Source: RBG-16-64-13 sp963718375 (GTDB taxonomy: Bacteria > Actinomycetota > Thermoleophilia > RBG-16-64-13). From it: DNA of 64,000 nt. The position numbers were made by a program, and so were the translations under genes. The notes below the pieces were generated by a model that worked only from the letters and a program-made list of their open reading frames with translations, did no database searches and was not told the origin of the DNA. Shown here one piece after another: positions 42,971-51,852 of this stretch (positions are counted from its first letter, which is position 1; the number at the start of each line of letters is the position of its first letter). The DNA is taken from positions 186,001 through 250,000 of the forward strand of contig CAVQZD010000005.1 in the NCBI GenBank assembly GCA_963718375.1, given 5' to 3'.

Positions 42971-44295
42971 CACCTTTCTACCGGAGTCGCCAAGAGCGTC
43001 TCTAGCGCTGCCTGCACTCGTTCCGTGACTATGCGCGCTTTGTCGGCGCGCGACACCTCGGGCCCCGGCATCACGATGGGCGGCCCAAAGAGTAAGTCCA
43101 CTTTCGGGAAGTGTGGGTAGCCATGCTTGAAGCACAGATCGGTGCCGCGCAGCACGGCCGGCACAGTGACCACACCCTCCCTCAGGGAGAAGAGGCTGAT
43201 CCCGGGCCTCAGTTCTCCAAGGCCCGGCCCCTTATGGCAGTGCCCTTCGGGGAAGAGCCCGAGGACTCCTTCCGCGTCCAGGATCTCGATAGCCTTCTTG
43301 ATCGCAGCGCGGTCCACCTCTCCCCTACTCACCGGAAAGGTGCCGAATCTCTCCATCGCCCAGGCCAATGGCTTGAACTTCCAGAGTTCCACTTTGGCCA
43401 TGTAGTGGATCTGCCGAGGGGCGTTGATGCCAAGAAAGAAAGGGTCGGTCATGGCCTTGTGATTGCAGGCCACGATGACCGGTCCGGCTAAGGGGAAGTT
43501 CTCCACCCCGACCACCCGCATACGGTAGAAGAACCGCCAGGTCGGGCCCAGTACCGCGTAGATCATGCGGTAGAGGAAGGTGTCCAGGGGACCCTTCTGC
43601 AGGTGCGACAGTCTCCATCGGGGATATCTCTTCTGTTGGGACTGGCGCGCGATGCCGCACACGGTCTCAATGACCTCTTCGATGGCCATAGAGGTCGTAT
43701 CCACTTCAATGGCGTCCTCCGCCTTGCGGAGTGGCGCGGTCTCTCTTCCCGAGTCCAGAGCATCCCTGGTCATAATCTCCTTGGCCAAGTCTTCGGCGGA
43801 CGTGTGAACGCCCTGGGCTTCGAGCTGCGCCTGGCGCCTGCGTGCTCTCTCCTCAACGCTCGCCGTCAGGAATATCTTGACCTCAGCGTCAGGGACTACC
43901 ACGGTGCCTAGGTCTCTACCTTCAAGCACCACGTTGCCCCGATGCGCCTCATCACGCTGTCTGACTGTCAGCACGTCTCTCACTGACGGCTCCGCGGAGA
44001 CCGCCGACACATTCTTGGAGACGACCGGACCTCGGATCTCCAGACTGATCTCTCTGTCACCCACGAATGCCTTGGTCAGATCATCATCCTGAACTTGGAA
44101 CCGTAGATCAGCCGCGTCAGCAAGCGAGGCGACCTCCGCAAGGCGATCGGGCACGAGCCCAGCCTCGAGCGCCAGTAGGGTCACGGCTCGGTACATCGCA
44201 CCCGTATCCAGGTAGCGCATACCCAGCCTCTTGGCCACTTCTCTCGCGATGGTGCTCTTGCCCGACCCGGCTGGGCCGTCTATGGCGATGATCAT
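42970..44295 (-). CDS. Cytidylate kinase fused to 1-acylglycerol-3-phosphate acyltransferase
   Basis: A 441-residue two-domain protein. Residues 1 to about 220 are CMP kinase (P-loop DGPAGSGKST, RYLDTGAMYRAV, LEGRDLGTVVVPDAEVKIFL). Residues about 235-441 are a PlsC acyltransferase with the HX4D motif NHKAMTD near 283 and LFPEGH near 348. There is no stop or start codon with a ribosome-binding site between them, so one polypeptide is likely. PlsY is two genes downstream, so two steps of phosphatidate synthesis lie together with isoprenoid and nucleotide genes. Cmk-PlsC neighbours or fusions occur in some Gram-positive lineages. Confidence 0.92.
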   Translation of the reverse strand: MIIAIDGPAGSGKSTIAREVAKRLGMRYLDTGAMYRAVTLLALEAGLVPDRLAEVASLADAADLRFQVQDDDLTKAFVGDREISLEIRGPVVSKNVSAVSAEPSVRDVLTVRQRDEAHRGNVVLEGRDLGTVVVPDAEVKIFLTASVEERARRRQAQLEAQGVHTSAEDLAKEIMTRDALDSGRETAPLRKAEDAIEVDTTSMAIEEVIETVCGIARQSQQKRYPRWRLSHLQKGPLDTFLYRMIYAVLGPTWRFFYRMRVVGVENFPLAGPVIVACNHKAMTDPFFLGINAPRQIHYMAKVELWKFKPLAWAMERFGTFPVSRGEVDRAAIKKAIEILDAEGVLGLFPEGHCHKGPGLGELRPGISLFSLREGVVTVPAVLRGTDLCFKHGYPHFPKVDLLFGPPIVMPGPEVSRADKARIVTERVQAALETLLATPVER

Positions 44296-44320
44296 AAGCG
44301 CATTGCTCCTGAGTCGGGTT

Positions 44321-45670
44321 TCAGCTCTCGGGCGCCGAGCGCCCGCCCAGTTCGCCGAGAGTCTCGCGGAACCCTGGAAACGAGACAGCCATACACTCCA
44401 GGTCGTCGATGCGGACCGATGCAGACGATGCGCAGCCGGCTACCGCACCGACCATGGCCAGGCGGTGATCGGCGTAGGTCCGCACGTCTCCCCCCTCCCA
44501 GCCCTGCGGTCTACCTTCGATCTCGAGGCCGTCAGGGCGTTGTCCCACCTTTACCCCCAGGGATACCAGAAGATGTGCCATCGCGTTCAGGCGGTCGCTC
44601 TCCTTGACCCTGAGTTCCTGGGCACCAGTGACGGTCGACTTGCCCCTCGCTTTGGCCGCCGCCAGCATGAACGCTGGCAGCTCGTCTATGAGGTTCGGGA
44701 CTTCGGAGGGGTCTATGTCAGTAGCCGCCAACTGAGAGTACCGGGCAGTGATGCGCCCGACCGGCTCTTCGGCCATAGGATCAGAGACCTCCACGGTCAG
44801 GTCAGCACCCATGCGCCCCAGCGCCATCAAGAGCCCCGTACGAGTCGGATTCAGGCCGACTCCCTCAACCGTCACTTCCGACCCAGGCACCAGCAGAGCC
44901 GCAACCAGTAGGAAAGCCGCAGAACTGAAGTCCCCGGGCACGTAGATTCTGGACAGCGCAAGCTTCTCCACCGGCCACACGCGGACAGTCCCGGGGCCGC
45001 CCTGCTCCCCCTCGCGTTCGACACGGCCTCCACCTTGTCTGATCATGCGCTCCGTATGATCTCGCGACGAGCCTGGCTCGCTGACGCTGGTCGGGCCGTC
45101 GGCACGAAGTCCGGCCATCAGGAGACATGACTTCACTTGGGCTGAGGCGACCTCCAACACGTGGTCGACGCCTCGAGGGCGACCCCCTCTGATGGTGATA
45201 GGCGGTAGAGTGTCGGACGCCCGACCCGCGACATGGACCCCCATGGCCGCAAGTGGCCTCAGCACCCTGCCCATCGGTCGGCGCCTGATGCTCCCATCGC
45301 CCGTCAATATGGTGAGAAAGTCGCGACCGGCCACGACCCCTGGCAACAGCCGAATGAGCGTTCCGGAGTTGGCTACGTCGATGACATCCTCTGGCTCCTT
45401 CAGCCCCTCCCATCCGGCTCCGTCGACAGTCAGGCCTGCGTCGTGCTCGCATATCGCCACGCCCAGTGTGCGAACGGCTCTCAGCGTGGCAAGGGTATCG
45501 GCGGAACGCAAGAAGCCCGTTATCTCGACAGGGCCATCGCTGACGGCACCCAGCAGCACGGCACGGTGCGAGATCGATTTGTCACCCGGCACTCGGACGG
45601 TCCCCCGAAGCCCATCCGTGGCGGGCAAGAAGACCCCTGAGGATGATGTCTCGACTGTGGATGCTCTCAT
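44321..45670 (-). CDS. aroA: 3-phosphoshikimate 1-carboxyvinyltransferase (EPSP synthase)
   Basis: A 449-residue enzyme of the shikimate pathway that joins phosphoenolpyruvate to shikimate-3-phosphate. Active-site segments GDKSISHRAVLL (near residue 30), ANSGTLIRLLPG, EPGSSRDHTERM and RVKESDRL are present. The ATG overlaps the tyrA stop by four bases. Part of the hisC-aroF-tyrA-aroA block. Confidence 0.95.
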   Translation of the reverse strand: MRASTVETSSSGVFLPATDGLRGTVRVPGDKSISHRAVLLGAVSDGPVEITGFLRSADTLATLRAVRTLGVAICEHDAGLTVDGAGWEGLKEPEDVIDVANSGTLIRLLPGVVAGRDFLTILTGDGSIRRRPMGRVLRPLAAMGVHVAGRASDTLPPITIRGGRPRGVDHVLEVASAQVKSCLLMAGLRADGPTSVSEPGSSRDHTERMIRQGGGRVEREGEQGGPGTVRVWPVEKLALSRIYVPGDFSSAAFLLVAALLVPGSEVTVEGVGLNPTRTGLLMALGRMGADLTVEVSDPMAEEPVGRITARYSQLAATDIDPSEVPNLIDELPAFMLAAAKARGKSTVTGAQELRVKESDRLNAMAHLLVSLGVKVGQRPDGLEIEGRPQGWEGGDVRTYADHRLAMVGAVAGCASSASVRIDDLECMAVSFPGFRETLGELGGRSAPES

Positions 45671-46803
45671 TCGACCGTATCCCTGCTGTCGGCTACTCTG
45701 GATGGATATCCGAGGCTTGTGAGCAACTTCTCGGCTCTCTCTGCCACATCCTCACCGGATACGAATATCTCGAGATCTCCACCGACGCTGCGGCTCATGT
45801 GATGCAGAGTGAGATCCTCCACGTTGATGCCGGCTTCGCCCAGAGCGGCCAACACTTCGGCAATGACCCCCGGCACGTCGGAAACGCGCACGGTCACCCT
45901 GTATAGAGTACCCGGAGCGATGTCGGCGAGCTCAAGCATCTCTTCCCGATAGCCGGCCGCGGACTCGATCGATCTCATGAGCTCTTCGGTGTCGCAGGAT
46001 TCCAGACTCATGGAGAAATCCCTGAGCATGTCAGAGACAGCCCGCGCAGACTCGGCCAGGGCCTCTCTGTTCTCCAAGAAGATATCCCGCCACATGGGCG
46101 GATTGGCCCCCGCCACCCGCGTGAGGTCGGTGAAGCTGGGACCGACCCATTGAAGTGCTCGTTTGCCTCCGACGTCGAAGCGTCCCGCGTGCTGCATGAG
46201 CGTGTTGGCGAGCACGTGAGGCAAGTGACTGATCACCGCCAATAGACGGTCATGAACCGCCGCATCGATGTGAGTGGCTCGCGCCCCCACGTCTGACACG
46301 AACGCCTGGAGCATCGCATAGAGTTTGGGAAAGGCTTCTTCAGTGCTGCACAAGAAGTACGTGGCGTCCTCGAAGAGATCGGCGCGGGCGTACTGCACCC
46401 CTGAGTCGGCCGCACCACATATCGGGTGGCCGCCGATGAAGATGGAACGCGCTTCCGCAGACAAGGCTCCCATGATGGCCGACTTGGTGCTGCCCATGTC
46501 GGTGATGAGCCGAGGGCGTGGCTCTGCGCCGGCGCACTCCTCAACGAGCGCAGCGATACTGCGCACTGGAGTCGAGACGACCACAAGGTCCGCATAGGCC
46601 GCAGCTTCCGCAGGGCTCGAAGCCGCCTCGGTTATGACGCCCGCTGCAATAGCTTGCTCAAGCGCTTGGGCATCAGTGTCAAACCCTATGACCTCATCGA
46701 CCGCGGCGCGGGCCTGAGCGGCCATGGCCAGGCTCCCGCCCATCATGCCTACACCTACTATGGCAAGTCTGTGAACCCCGCTATGTCCGCGATCGCTCGT
46801 CAC
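45667..46803 (-). CDS. tyrA: Prephenate dehydrogenase with ACT domain
   Basis: Oxidises prephenate toward tyrosine. The NAD-binding motif AIVGVGMMGGSLA is near residue 13, followed by the TyrA core (STPVRSIAALVEECA, GGHPICGAADSG) and a C-terminal ACT domain (YRVTVRVSDVPGVIAEVLAALGEAGINVEDL) that usually mediates feedback control by an aromatic amino acid. The GTG at 46803 gives 378 residues and no overlap with aroF; another GTG at 46833 is in frame but overlaps aroF. No Shine-Dalgarno separates the two. Confidence 0.9.
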   Translation of the reverse strand: MTSDRGHSGVHRLAIVGVGMMGGSLAMAAQARAAVDEVIGFDTDAQALEQAIAAGVITEAASSPAEAAAYADLVVVSTPVRSIAALVEECAGAEPRPRLITDMGSTKSAIMGALSAEARSIFIGGHPICGAADSGVQYARADLFEDATYFLCSTEEAFPKLYAMLQAFVSDVGARATHIDAAVHDRLLAVISHLPHVLANTLMQHAGRFDVGGKRALQWVGPSFTDLTRVAGANPPMWRDIFLENREALAESARAVSDMLRDFSMSLESCDTEELMRSIESAAGYREEMLELADIAPGTLYRVTVRVSDVPGVIAEVLAALGEAGINVEDLTLHHMSRSVGGDLEIFVSGEDVAERAEKLLTSLGYPSRVADSRDTVE

Positions 46804-46808
46804 TCGGC

Positions 46809-47846
46809 CTAGCCCAGGGTCTTGCCGACCCACTCGACCATGGCCTTGACACGGGCAGTGACCGCCGTGAATTGGCGCGGGTCGAGCGATTGGGCGCCGT
46901 CCGAAAGCGCTGTCTCCGGCGTCGGATGCATCTCGATCATCAGGCCATCGGCGCCGGCAGCGATCGCTGCCAGAGAAAGCGGTTCGACCAGGTCGGTCTT
47001 TCCCGCCGCATGGCTGGGATCGACAACCACAGGCAGATGACTCCGCTGCTTGATGATAGGGATGGCGGATATGTCCAGGGTGTTGCGAGTCGCCGTCTCG
47101 AACGTGCGTATTCCTCGCTCACACAAGATGACTTGTTCGTTGCCCTCTTTGACGATGTACTCGGCAGCCATGAGCAGCTCTTCGATGGTGGCGGCAAGAC
47201 CCCGCTTCAACAGTATCGGCCGGTCGACCTCGCCGACGGCTGAGAGCAGCTGGAAGTTCTGCATATTGCGGGCACCTATCTGGATGATGTCGGAGTACTC
47301 CGCAACAGCGGCCAAGTGACGCGGGTCCATGAGCTCAGTGACTATCGGAAGCCCGGTGGACTCACGAGCTTCGGCGAGTATCTCGAGCCCCTCCACGCCC
47401 AACCCCTGGAAGGCGTAGGGTGAAGTCCTCGGCTTGTAGGCACCACCGCGCAGCATGGTGGCCCCCGCGGCCTTGACCTGAGCGGCCGCGAGCAACAATT
47501 GCTCCTTGCTCTCCACCGAGCAGGGTCCGGCGATCAGCCCCACGTGTCCGCCGCCCAGGCTGGTACCTCCCACGGTGACTACCGTGTCGCTGCGCCGAAA
47601 CTCTCTGCTGACCAGCTTGTAGGGCTTGAGGATCGGCACGACCTTGTCGACGCCGGGGTATGCCTCCAAGGGAAGTCCGGCGATGACATCACGTTCCCCC
47701 ACGACACCTATCACCGTCACAACATCACTGGTGGACACACGACCTGCCGCGCCGGCCTCCTCCAGGAGTTCGATGATGCGAGCGACGTCCTCCGACGAAG
47801 CGGTCTCTTGCATGACGATCATCATCTCGGTGCTTGCACCTTCCAT
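46809..47846 (-). CDS. aroF: 3-deoxy-7-phosphoheptulonate (DAHP) synthase
   Basis: First enzyme of the shikimate pathway, in the type I-beta form with an N-terminal ferredoxin-like regulatory domain (MMIVMQETASSEDVARIIELLEEAG) and a TIM-barrel core with IAGPCSVES, RGGAYKPRTSPYAFQG and VDPSHAAGK. 345 residues. The ATG has GGAGA upstream and is one base after the hisC stop. It may be feedback-regulated through the N-terminal domain. Confidence 0.94.
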   Translation of the reverse strand: MEGASTEMMIVMQETASSEDVARIIELLEEAGAAGRVSTSDVVTVIGVVGERDVIAGLPLEAYPGVDKVVPILKPYKLVSREFRRSDTVVTVGGTSLGGGHVGLIAGPCSVESKEQLLLAAAQVKAAGATMLRGGAYKPRTSPYAFQGLGVEGLEILAEARESTGLPIVTELMDPRHLAAVAEYSDIIQIGARNMQNFQLLSAVGEVDRPILLKRGLAATIEELLMAAEYIVKEGNEQVILCERGIRTFETATRNTLDISAIPIIKQRSHLPVVVDPSHAAGKTDLVEPLSLAAIAAGADGLMIEMHPTPETALSDGAQSLDPRQFTAVTARVKAMVEWVGKTLG

Positions 47847-47847
47847 C

Positions 47848-49008
47848 TCAGCTCTCCGGGCTCAGGGACCCAGCGTCGATCGCGGTGTCCTCCACTTGCG
47901 CTTCTACGTGCGCCTTACCAGCGCTGATGTCCTCCATCGCGCCTATGAACGTGTCATTGTCTTGCTTGCTGCCAATGGTAACGCGAATCCAGCCGGGGCA
48001 GTCCATCGCATAGCCCGATCTTGTCAGTATCCCGCGTCTAAGCAGTTCTTGACCTACCTCCGGGCCAGGTATGTCGAATCCCTCAACACCGACCAACAGG
48101 AAGTTGGCCTGCCCGTTGTGGGAGGTGATGCCAAGCTCCTGTAACGCAGCAGCCATCCTCTCCTTTTCGGACGCGATCACAGTTCGGCGCTCCGCCACAA
48201 GCTCGGGATGTCTAAGGGACTCTGCCGCGGCCACCTGGGCCAAAGAGTCGACGTTGAAAGGTTGACGCAGTTTATCCAAAGCCTTCATGAGCTCCGGATC
48301 TCCGATGGCATACCCTATCCGGAGGCCGGCGAGGCCGTAGATCTTCGAGAAGGTGCGCAATACGACGAGGTTGGTGAAGTCCTTCACCCAGCTCGCGGTC
48401 TCCTCATGCAGTGGTGCAGTCACAAATTCAACATAGGCTTCGTCCAATGCCACCACCACGTCGCCAGGTATTCGCTCCAAGAACGCGCGTATCGAGGCCG
48501 TCTGCAGGTAGCCTCCGGTGGGATTGTTGGGGTTGCATATGAGCAGAAGGCTTGTGTCGGGCGTGATGGCCGCCTCCATCGCCTCGAGATCGAGTTGCAG
48601 GCCATCCAACGGGACAGCCGTGAATGGACCACCGTGCGCGACCGCTATGGCCCTGTACATGACGAACGATGGGTGCGGGAACACGAAGTGCTGCTCAGGG
48701 TTGAGCAGGGCCTGGCCAAGAAGCATCAGGAGCTCGCAGGACCCGTTACCGAAGCACAAGTGCTCAGAGTCCACACCCAAACGACTAGCCAGAAGCGCCT
48801 TGAGACCTGAGCAAGAGCCGTCGGGGTAGCGGTTCAGATGCTCCAGCGCAGACGCCAGAGCCTCCACTACCTCAGGAAAAGGGCCCCACGCTACCTCGTT
48901 GGCCGCCATCTCGTTGATATGGTCTTGACCATAGCGCTCTCTTATCTCTGCCAAAGAGGGGCCGGCCCGATAGGGCTTCATCTTCTCCAGCGCAGGATCG
49001 AACTTCAT
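47848..49008 (-). CDS. hisC: Histidinol-phosphate/aromatic aminotransferase
   Basis: A 386-residue class II pyridoxal-phosphate aminotransferase of the HisC family. The PLP lysine is in RTFSKIYGLAGLRIGY near residue 223; CNPNNPTGG and FGNGSCELLMLL are typical. No other his genes are present. Its place before aroF-tyrA-aroA suggests a role in making tyrosine and phenylalanine, as known for several HisC proteins of Gram-positive bacteria. The ATG has GGAG 7 bases upstream, within an inverted repeat. Confidence 0.88.
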   Translation of the reverse strand: MKFDPALEKMKPYRAGPSLAEIRERYGQDHINEMAANEVAWGPFPEVVEALASALEHLNRYPDGSCSGLKALLASRLGVDSEHLCFGNGSCELLMLLGQALLNPEQHFVFPHPSFVMYRAIAVAHGGPFTAVPLDGLQLDLEAMEAAITPDTSLLLICNPNNPTGGYLQTASIRAFLERIPGDVVVALDEAYVEFVTAPLHEETASWVKDFTNLVVLRTFSKIYGLAGLRIGYAIGDPELMKALDKLRQPFNVDSLAQVAAAESLRHPELVAERRTVIASEKERMAAALQELGITSHNGQANFLLVGVEGFDIPGPEVGQELLRRGILTRSGYAMDCPGWIRVTIGSKQDNDTFIGAMEDISAGKAHVEAQVEDTAIDAGSLSPES

Positions 49009-49011
49009 AGC

Positions 49012-49054
49012 GTTGCTCCGCTCGGCAGGATCGACTACAGGAGCAACAAGTATA
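49012..49054 (-). promoter_or_regulatory. Promoter and inverted repeat upstream of hisC
   Basis: On the minus strand a TATACT -10 lies at 49049-49054. GTTGCTCC (49040-49047) and GGAGCAAC (49012-49019) form a perfect 8-bp inverted repeat; the second arm contains the hisC Shine-Dalgarno. It could be an operator over the transcription start, or a hairpin that hides the ribosome-binding site if transcription starts early enough. Confidence 0.4.
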
Positions 49055-49061
49055 GAGCACC

Positions 49062-49790
49062 CTAGAGCAGGCCAGCCACGGACCGGAGCTCTCTGAGCTC
49101 ACCATCCGTAAGTCGACGCACCTGGCCCATCGCAAGTCCCTCGTCAGTAAGGGATGCGAAGCGCCCCCGATGCAGCGCGATCACCCGATGACCCATCGCA
49201 TCGAACATGCGTCGGACCTGACGCTTGCGACCTTCGCGTATCGTGACCGAGATCGTGGTGACGTTACCGTTGTCTCCACTTGGCTCCGACATCCGAGTCA
49301 CCATAGCAGGCGATGTGACCGCTTCCTCCAACTTCACGCCGCGCCGCATGCTCTCCAGGTGCGATTCGGAGACAGCGCCGCGCACTTTGACGACGTACTC
49401 CTTTTCCACGTGGTAGCGAGGATGAAGTAGACGCTCCATCAGTAGTCCGTCGTTCGTGAGCAGCACTAGTCCAGTGCTGTTGAGGTCAAGGCGGCCCACA
49501 GGGAACACCCGTGCCTCGGTGGGAACGTGGTCGGTGACAGTCGGCCTGTTTCGCGCATCCACCACAGCGCTGAGTACCCCCAGTGGCTTGTTCAGCAGCC
49601 AATACTCCTTCGGCTGGATCTCCACCGGCCGCCCGTCCAGATAGACCTGGTCTTCTTCCGGGTCTACCGTAGCTCCCAGTGTGGCTACCTGCTCCCCCAC
49701 AGCCACACGACCGGCCCGTATCAACTCTTCGCAGTTGCGCCGAGAACCCAGCCCGGCTTCGGCGAGCAGCTTCTGCAGCCTTACTCTCAC
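49062..49790 (-). CDS. rluB: Pseudouridine synthase RluB family
   Basis: A 242-residue 23S rRNA pseudouridine synthase. An N-terminal S4 RNA-binding domain (VRLQKLLAEAGLGSRRNCEELIRAGRV) precedes the catalytic domain with GRLDLNSTGLVLLTNDG, whose aspartate is catalytic. The GTG start overlaps scpB by four bases. scpA-scpB-rluB is a widely conserved order. Confidence 0.94.
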   Translation of the reverse strand: MRVRLQKLLAEAGLGSRRNCEELIRAGRVAVGEQVATLGATVDPEEDQVYLDGRPVEIQPKEYWLLNKPLGVLSAVVDARNRPTVTDHVPTEARVFPVGRLDLNSTGLVLLTNDGLLMERLLHPRYHVEKEYVVKVRGAVSESHLESMRRGVKLEEAVTSPAMVTRMSEPSGDNGNVTTISVTIREGRKRQVRRMFDAMGHRVIALHRGRFASLTDEGLAMGQVRRLTDGELRELRSVAGLL

Positions 49791-50416
49791 TCCGGCGTGG
49801 TGAGTAGGCCCAGTCGGCGTCTGAGTTCCGCCTTGGCATCGTCAGTCAGTTCGAAGTCCTCCAGGGGCGGCAGCGCGCCCAGGTCAGCGAGACCGAACAT
49901 CGCCTCGAAACGACCCGTGGTCGCGTAGAGCACCGCCCCACCCTTGGTCTGCGTGCGTCCGACGTCCTGGATGAGCTGCCTATCCAAAAGACTCCGCATC
50001 GGAGAGTCCGAGTTGACTCCGCGGATCTCCGCGATCTGAGGCCTCGTCACAGGCTGCAGATAGGCGATGATCGCCAGGCATTCAACCGCCGCCGGTGAAA
50101 GTCGACCGGCTTCACATGGGATCTCGAACAAGGCTTTCACAGCACTTTCGGACAACGGATTCGTCCGAAAGGCCCACCCTCCAGCCAGCCGCACAAGCTC
50201 GAAGCCCCTGTCGCCCTCGGGCGGGAACTCCCTGCCGAGCTCTTCTAGGGTCTGCTCCACAACACGCCGTGCAGAGCCGTCGGTCACCCCAACAGCCTGG
50301 AGGATGGTGTCGACAGTCAGCGGCTCCCCAGCAGCGAATAGCAGAGCCTCGACGTCTCGCCTGAGATCCGCCAGGCGCAAGCCCGTCGGTGCCTGTGTGG
50401 ACGTTTCCTCGATCAT
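49787..50416 (-). CDS. scpB: Segregation and condensation protein B
   Basis: A 209-residue protein with two winged-helix domains (LRRDVEALLFAAGEPLTVDTI; LSPAAVECLAIIAYLQPVTRPQIAEIRGVNSD). It forms the condensin complex with Smc and ScpA for chromosome compaction. Four-base overlaps with scpA and rluB. Confidence 0.94.
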   Translation of the reverse strand: MIEETSTQAPTGLRLADLRRDVEALLFAAGEPLTVDTILQAVGVTDGSARRVVEQTLEELGREFPPEGDRGFELVRLAGGWAFRTNPLSESAVKALFEIPCEAGRLSPAAVECLAIIAYLQPVTRPQIAEIRGVNSDSPMRSLLDRQLIQDVGRTQTKGGAVLYATTGRFEAMFGLADLGALPPLEDFELTDDAKAELRRRLGLLTTPE

Positions 50417-51165
50417 GCTCCCTCTCCGCTATGTGTCCCATTACCGCTCTTCACCAGGATATCTCCGAAGACGCGAGCCTGTTGTACCTTTATTTCTCCG
50501 CGAGAAAGCATGTCCAGAAGAGCGAACACTGACAGAGCCTGCACTAGTGGCTGCTCGGCCCCGAACACTTTGTTGAACGAGAAACCGCCCTCTGAGGAAA
50601 GAAGACCCTTGATAAGGCTGATCTGTCTGCGAAGCTCGACCTTGGTCTCCGCGAGATGGGAGGTGTCTGGGGGCGAGTGGTTGCTCAGCACCCTCTGTAG
50701 GCTGTCTCTGAGTTCGGCAGGATCACCTGTGCCCGCTATGTCCTGCACTGAGGGGAGCATCATTCTCGCTTGACCGAGAGCGCCCCGCATCATGGAGGCG
50801 GAGCTGGCCTCACCACGCTCGCGAATATGCAGGGCTGCAGCCTTGAACTGGCTGTAGACGAACAGTCTCTCCAGGAGTTGGTCGCGGGCCTGCTCGGGGG
50901 TGAGCTCCTCTTCTTCGAAGGGCAAGAAGGCTTCAGGCAGCAGCATGCGCGACTTGATCTCGATCAGAAGGCTCATGAGCAACAGGAACTCGGTCATGTC
51001 GTCCCAATAACCGATGACGCCCGCCGCTTCCATGTCCTCCAAATAGGCGGTGATCACCTCCACGAGAGGTACTTCTAGAAGATCGACCTCTTCCCTCATG
51101 ATCAGCGAGAGGAGCAGGTCAAACGGGCCCTGGTAGACCTCAAGATCGAGCTCTGGAGATCTCAG
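50413..51165 (-). CDS. scpA: Segregation and condensation protein A (start uncertain)
   Basis: Kleisin subunit of the Smc-ScpAB condensin. The conserved N-terminal segment ELDLEVYQGPFDLLLSLIMREEVDLLEVPL lies upstream of the first in-frame ATG (51099), so that ATG cannot be the true start. Back to the in-frame stop at 51172-51174 there is no ATG, GTG or TTG. A CTG at 51165 follows AGGTGA and is used here; a GTG at 51175 would need a one-base frame change. The C-terminal winged helix (VQALSVFALLDMLSRGEIKVQQ) is complete. About 250 residues. Confidence 0.85.
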   Translation of the reverse strand: MRSPELDLEVYQGPFDLLLSLIMREEVDLLEVPLVEVITAYLEDMEAAGVIGYWDDMTEFLLLMSLLIEIKSRMLLPEAFLPFEEEELTPEQARDQLLERLFVYSQFKAAALHIRERGEASSASMMRGALGQARMMLPSVQDIAGTGDPAELRDSLQRVLSNHSPPDTSHLAETKVELRRQISLIKGLLSSEGGFSFNKVFGAEQPLVQALSVFALLDMLSRGEIKVQQARVFGDILVKSGNGTHSGEGA

Positions 51166-51210
51166 GGAGAGTCACCTGCCTCGGGGCGTTCGAAACCGGC
51201 CATGCAGACT

Positions 51211-51852
51211 CTAGTAGTTGGTCAGGAACACATCGGCGAGACTGTTGATGACCCCGGCCACCATCCGACCGAACGGCCCCCAGAGGAAGACGATGAAGGC
51301 GATCACGAGGATCATGCCGTATTGGTCCAGCGCCATCCATCTCTCATACGCGCTCCGCGGAAGGAACGCCCCCAGGATCCTGGAACCGTCCAAGGGAGGA
51401 ATGGGGACGAGGTTGAGCAGCCCCAGAACGATGTTTACCTGGAATAGCAGGAACACCAGGTCGAAGGTCCGTCCATCGACCGGCGGATGGGCTGCATTGA
51501 GGGCGACTATGGTGATGATGGCCAGGGCGAAATTCGTGAGCGGTCCGACGACAGCGACCGCCGCCATCCCCCACTGCCGATTCTTGAAGTAGTACGGACT
51601 CACGGGTACCGGCTTCGCGTAACCGAACAAGAAGGTGCCTTGGCTCAGGAGGTAGGTGACGAAGAACATCGCCGTGCCCACCACATCCAGATGCTTGATC
51701 GGATTGAAGCTGAGTCTGCCCGCCCTCTTGGCGGTCGGGTCTCCCAGCTTGTACGCGACGTAACCATGCGCCAGCTCATGGAACATCATGGAGACGAGCA
51801 GCACAGGCACCAAGGTGAGTAGGCCAATAAGCATCTGTGTGTCGAACTTCAT
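51211..51852 (-). CDS. Site-2 protease family (M50) membrane metalloprotease
   Basis: A 213-residue integral membrane protease. The zinc motif FHELAHG is at residues 24-30 in the first membrane segment, and the second motif NLVPIPPLDGSRIL is near residue 148; about six hydrophobic segments are visible. No PDZ domain. Small M50 proteins of this kind are common next to scpA in Gram-positive bacteria; substrates are unknown. Four-base overlap with the upstream gene. Confidence 0.88.
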   Translation of the reverse strand: MKFDTQMLIGLLTLVPVLLVSMMFHELAHGYVAYKLGDPTAKRAGRLSFNPIKHLDVVGTAMFFVTYLLSQGTFLFGYAKPVPVSPYYFKNRQWGMAAVAVVGPLTNFALAIITIVALNAAHPPVDGRTFDLVFLLFQVNIVLGLLNLVPIPPLDGSRILGAFLPRSAYERWMALDQYGMILVIAFIVFLWGPFGRMVAGVINSLADVFLTNY

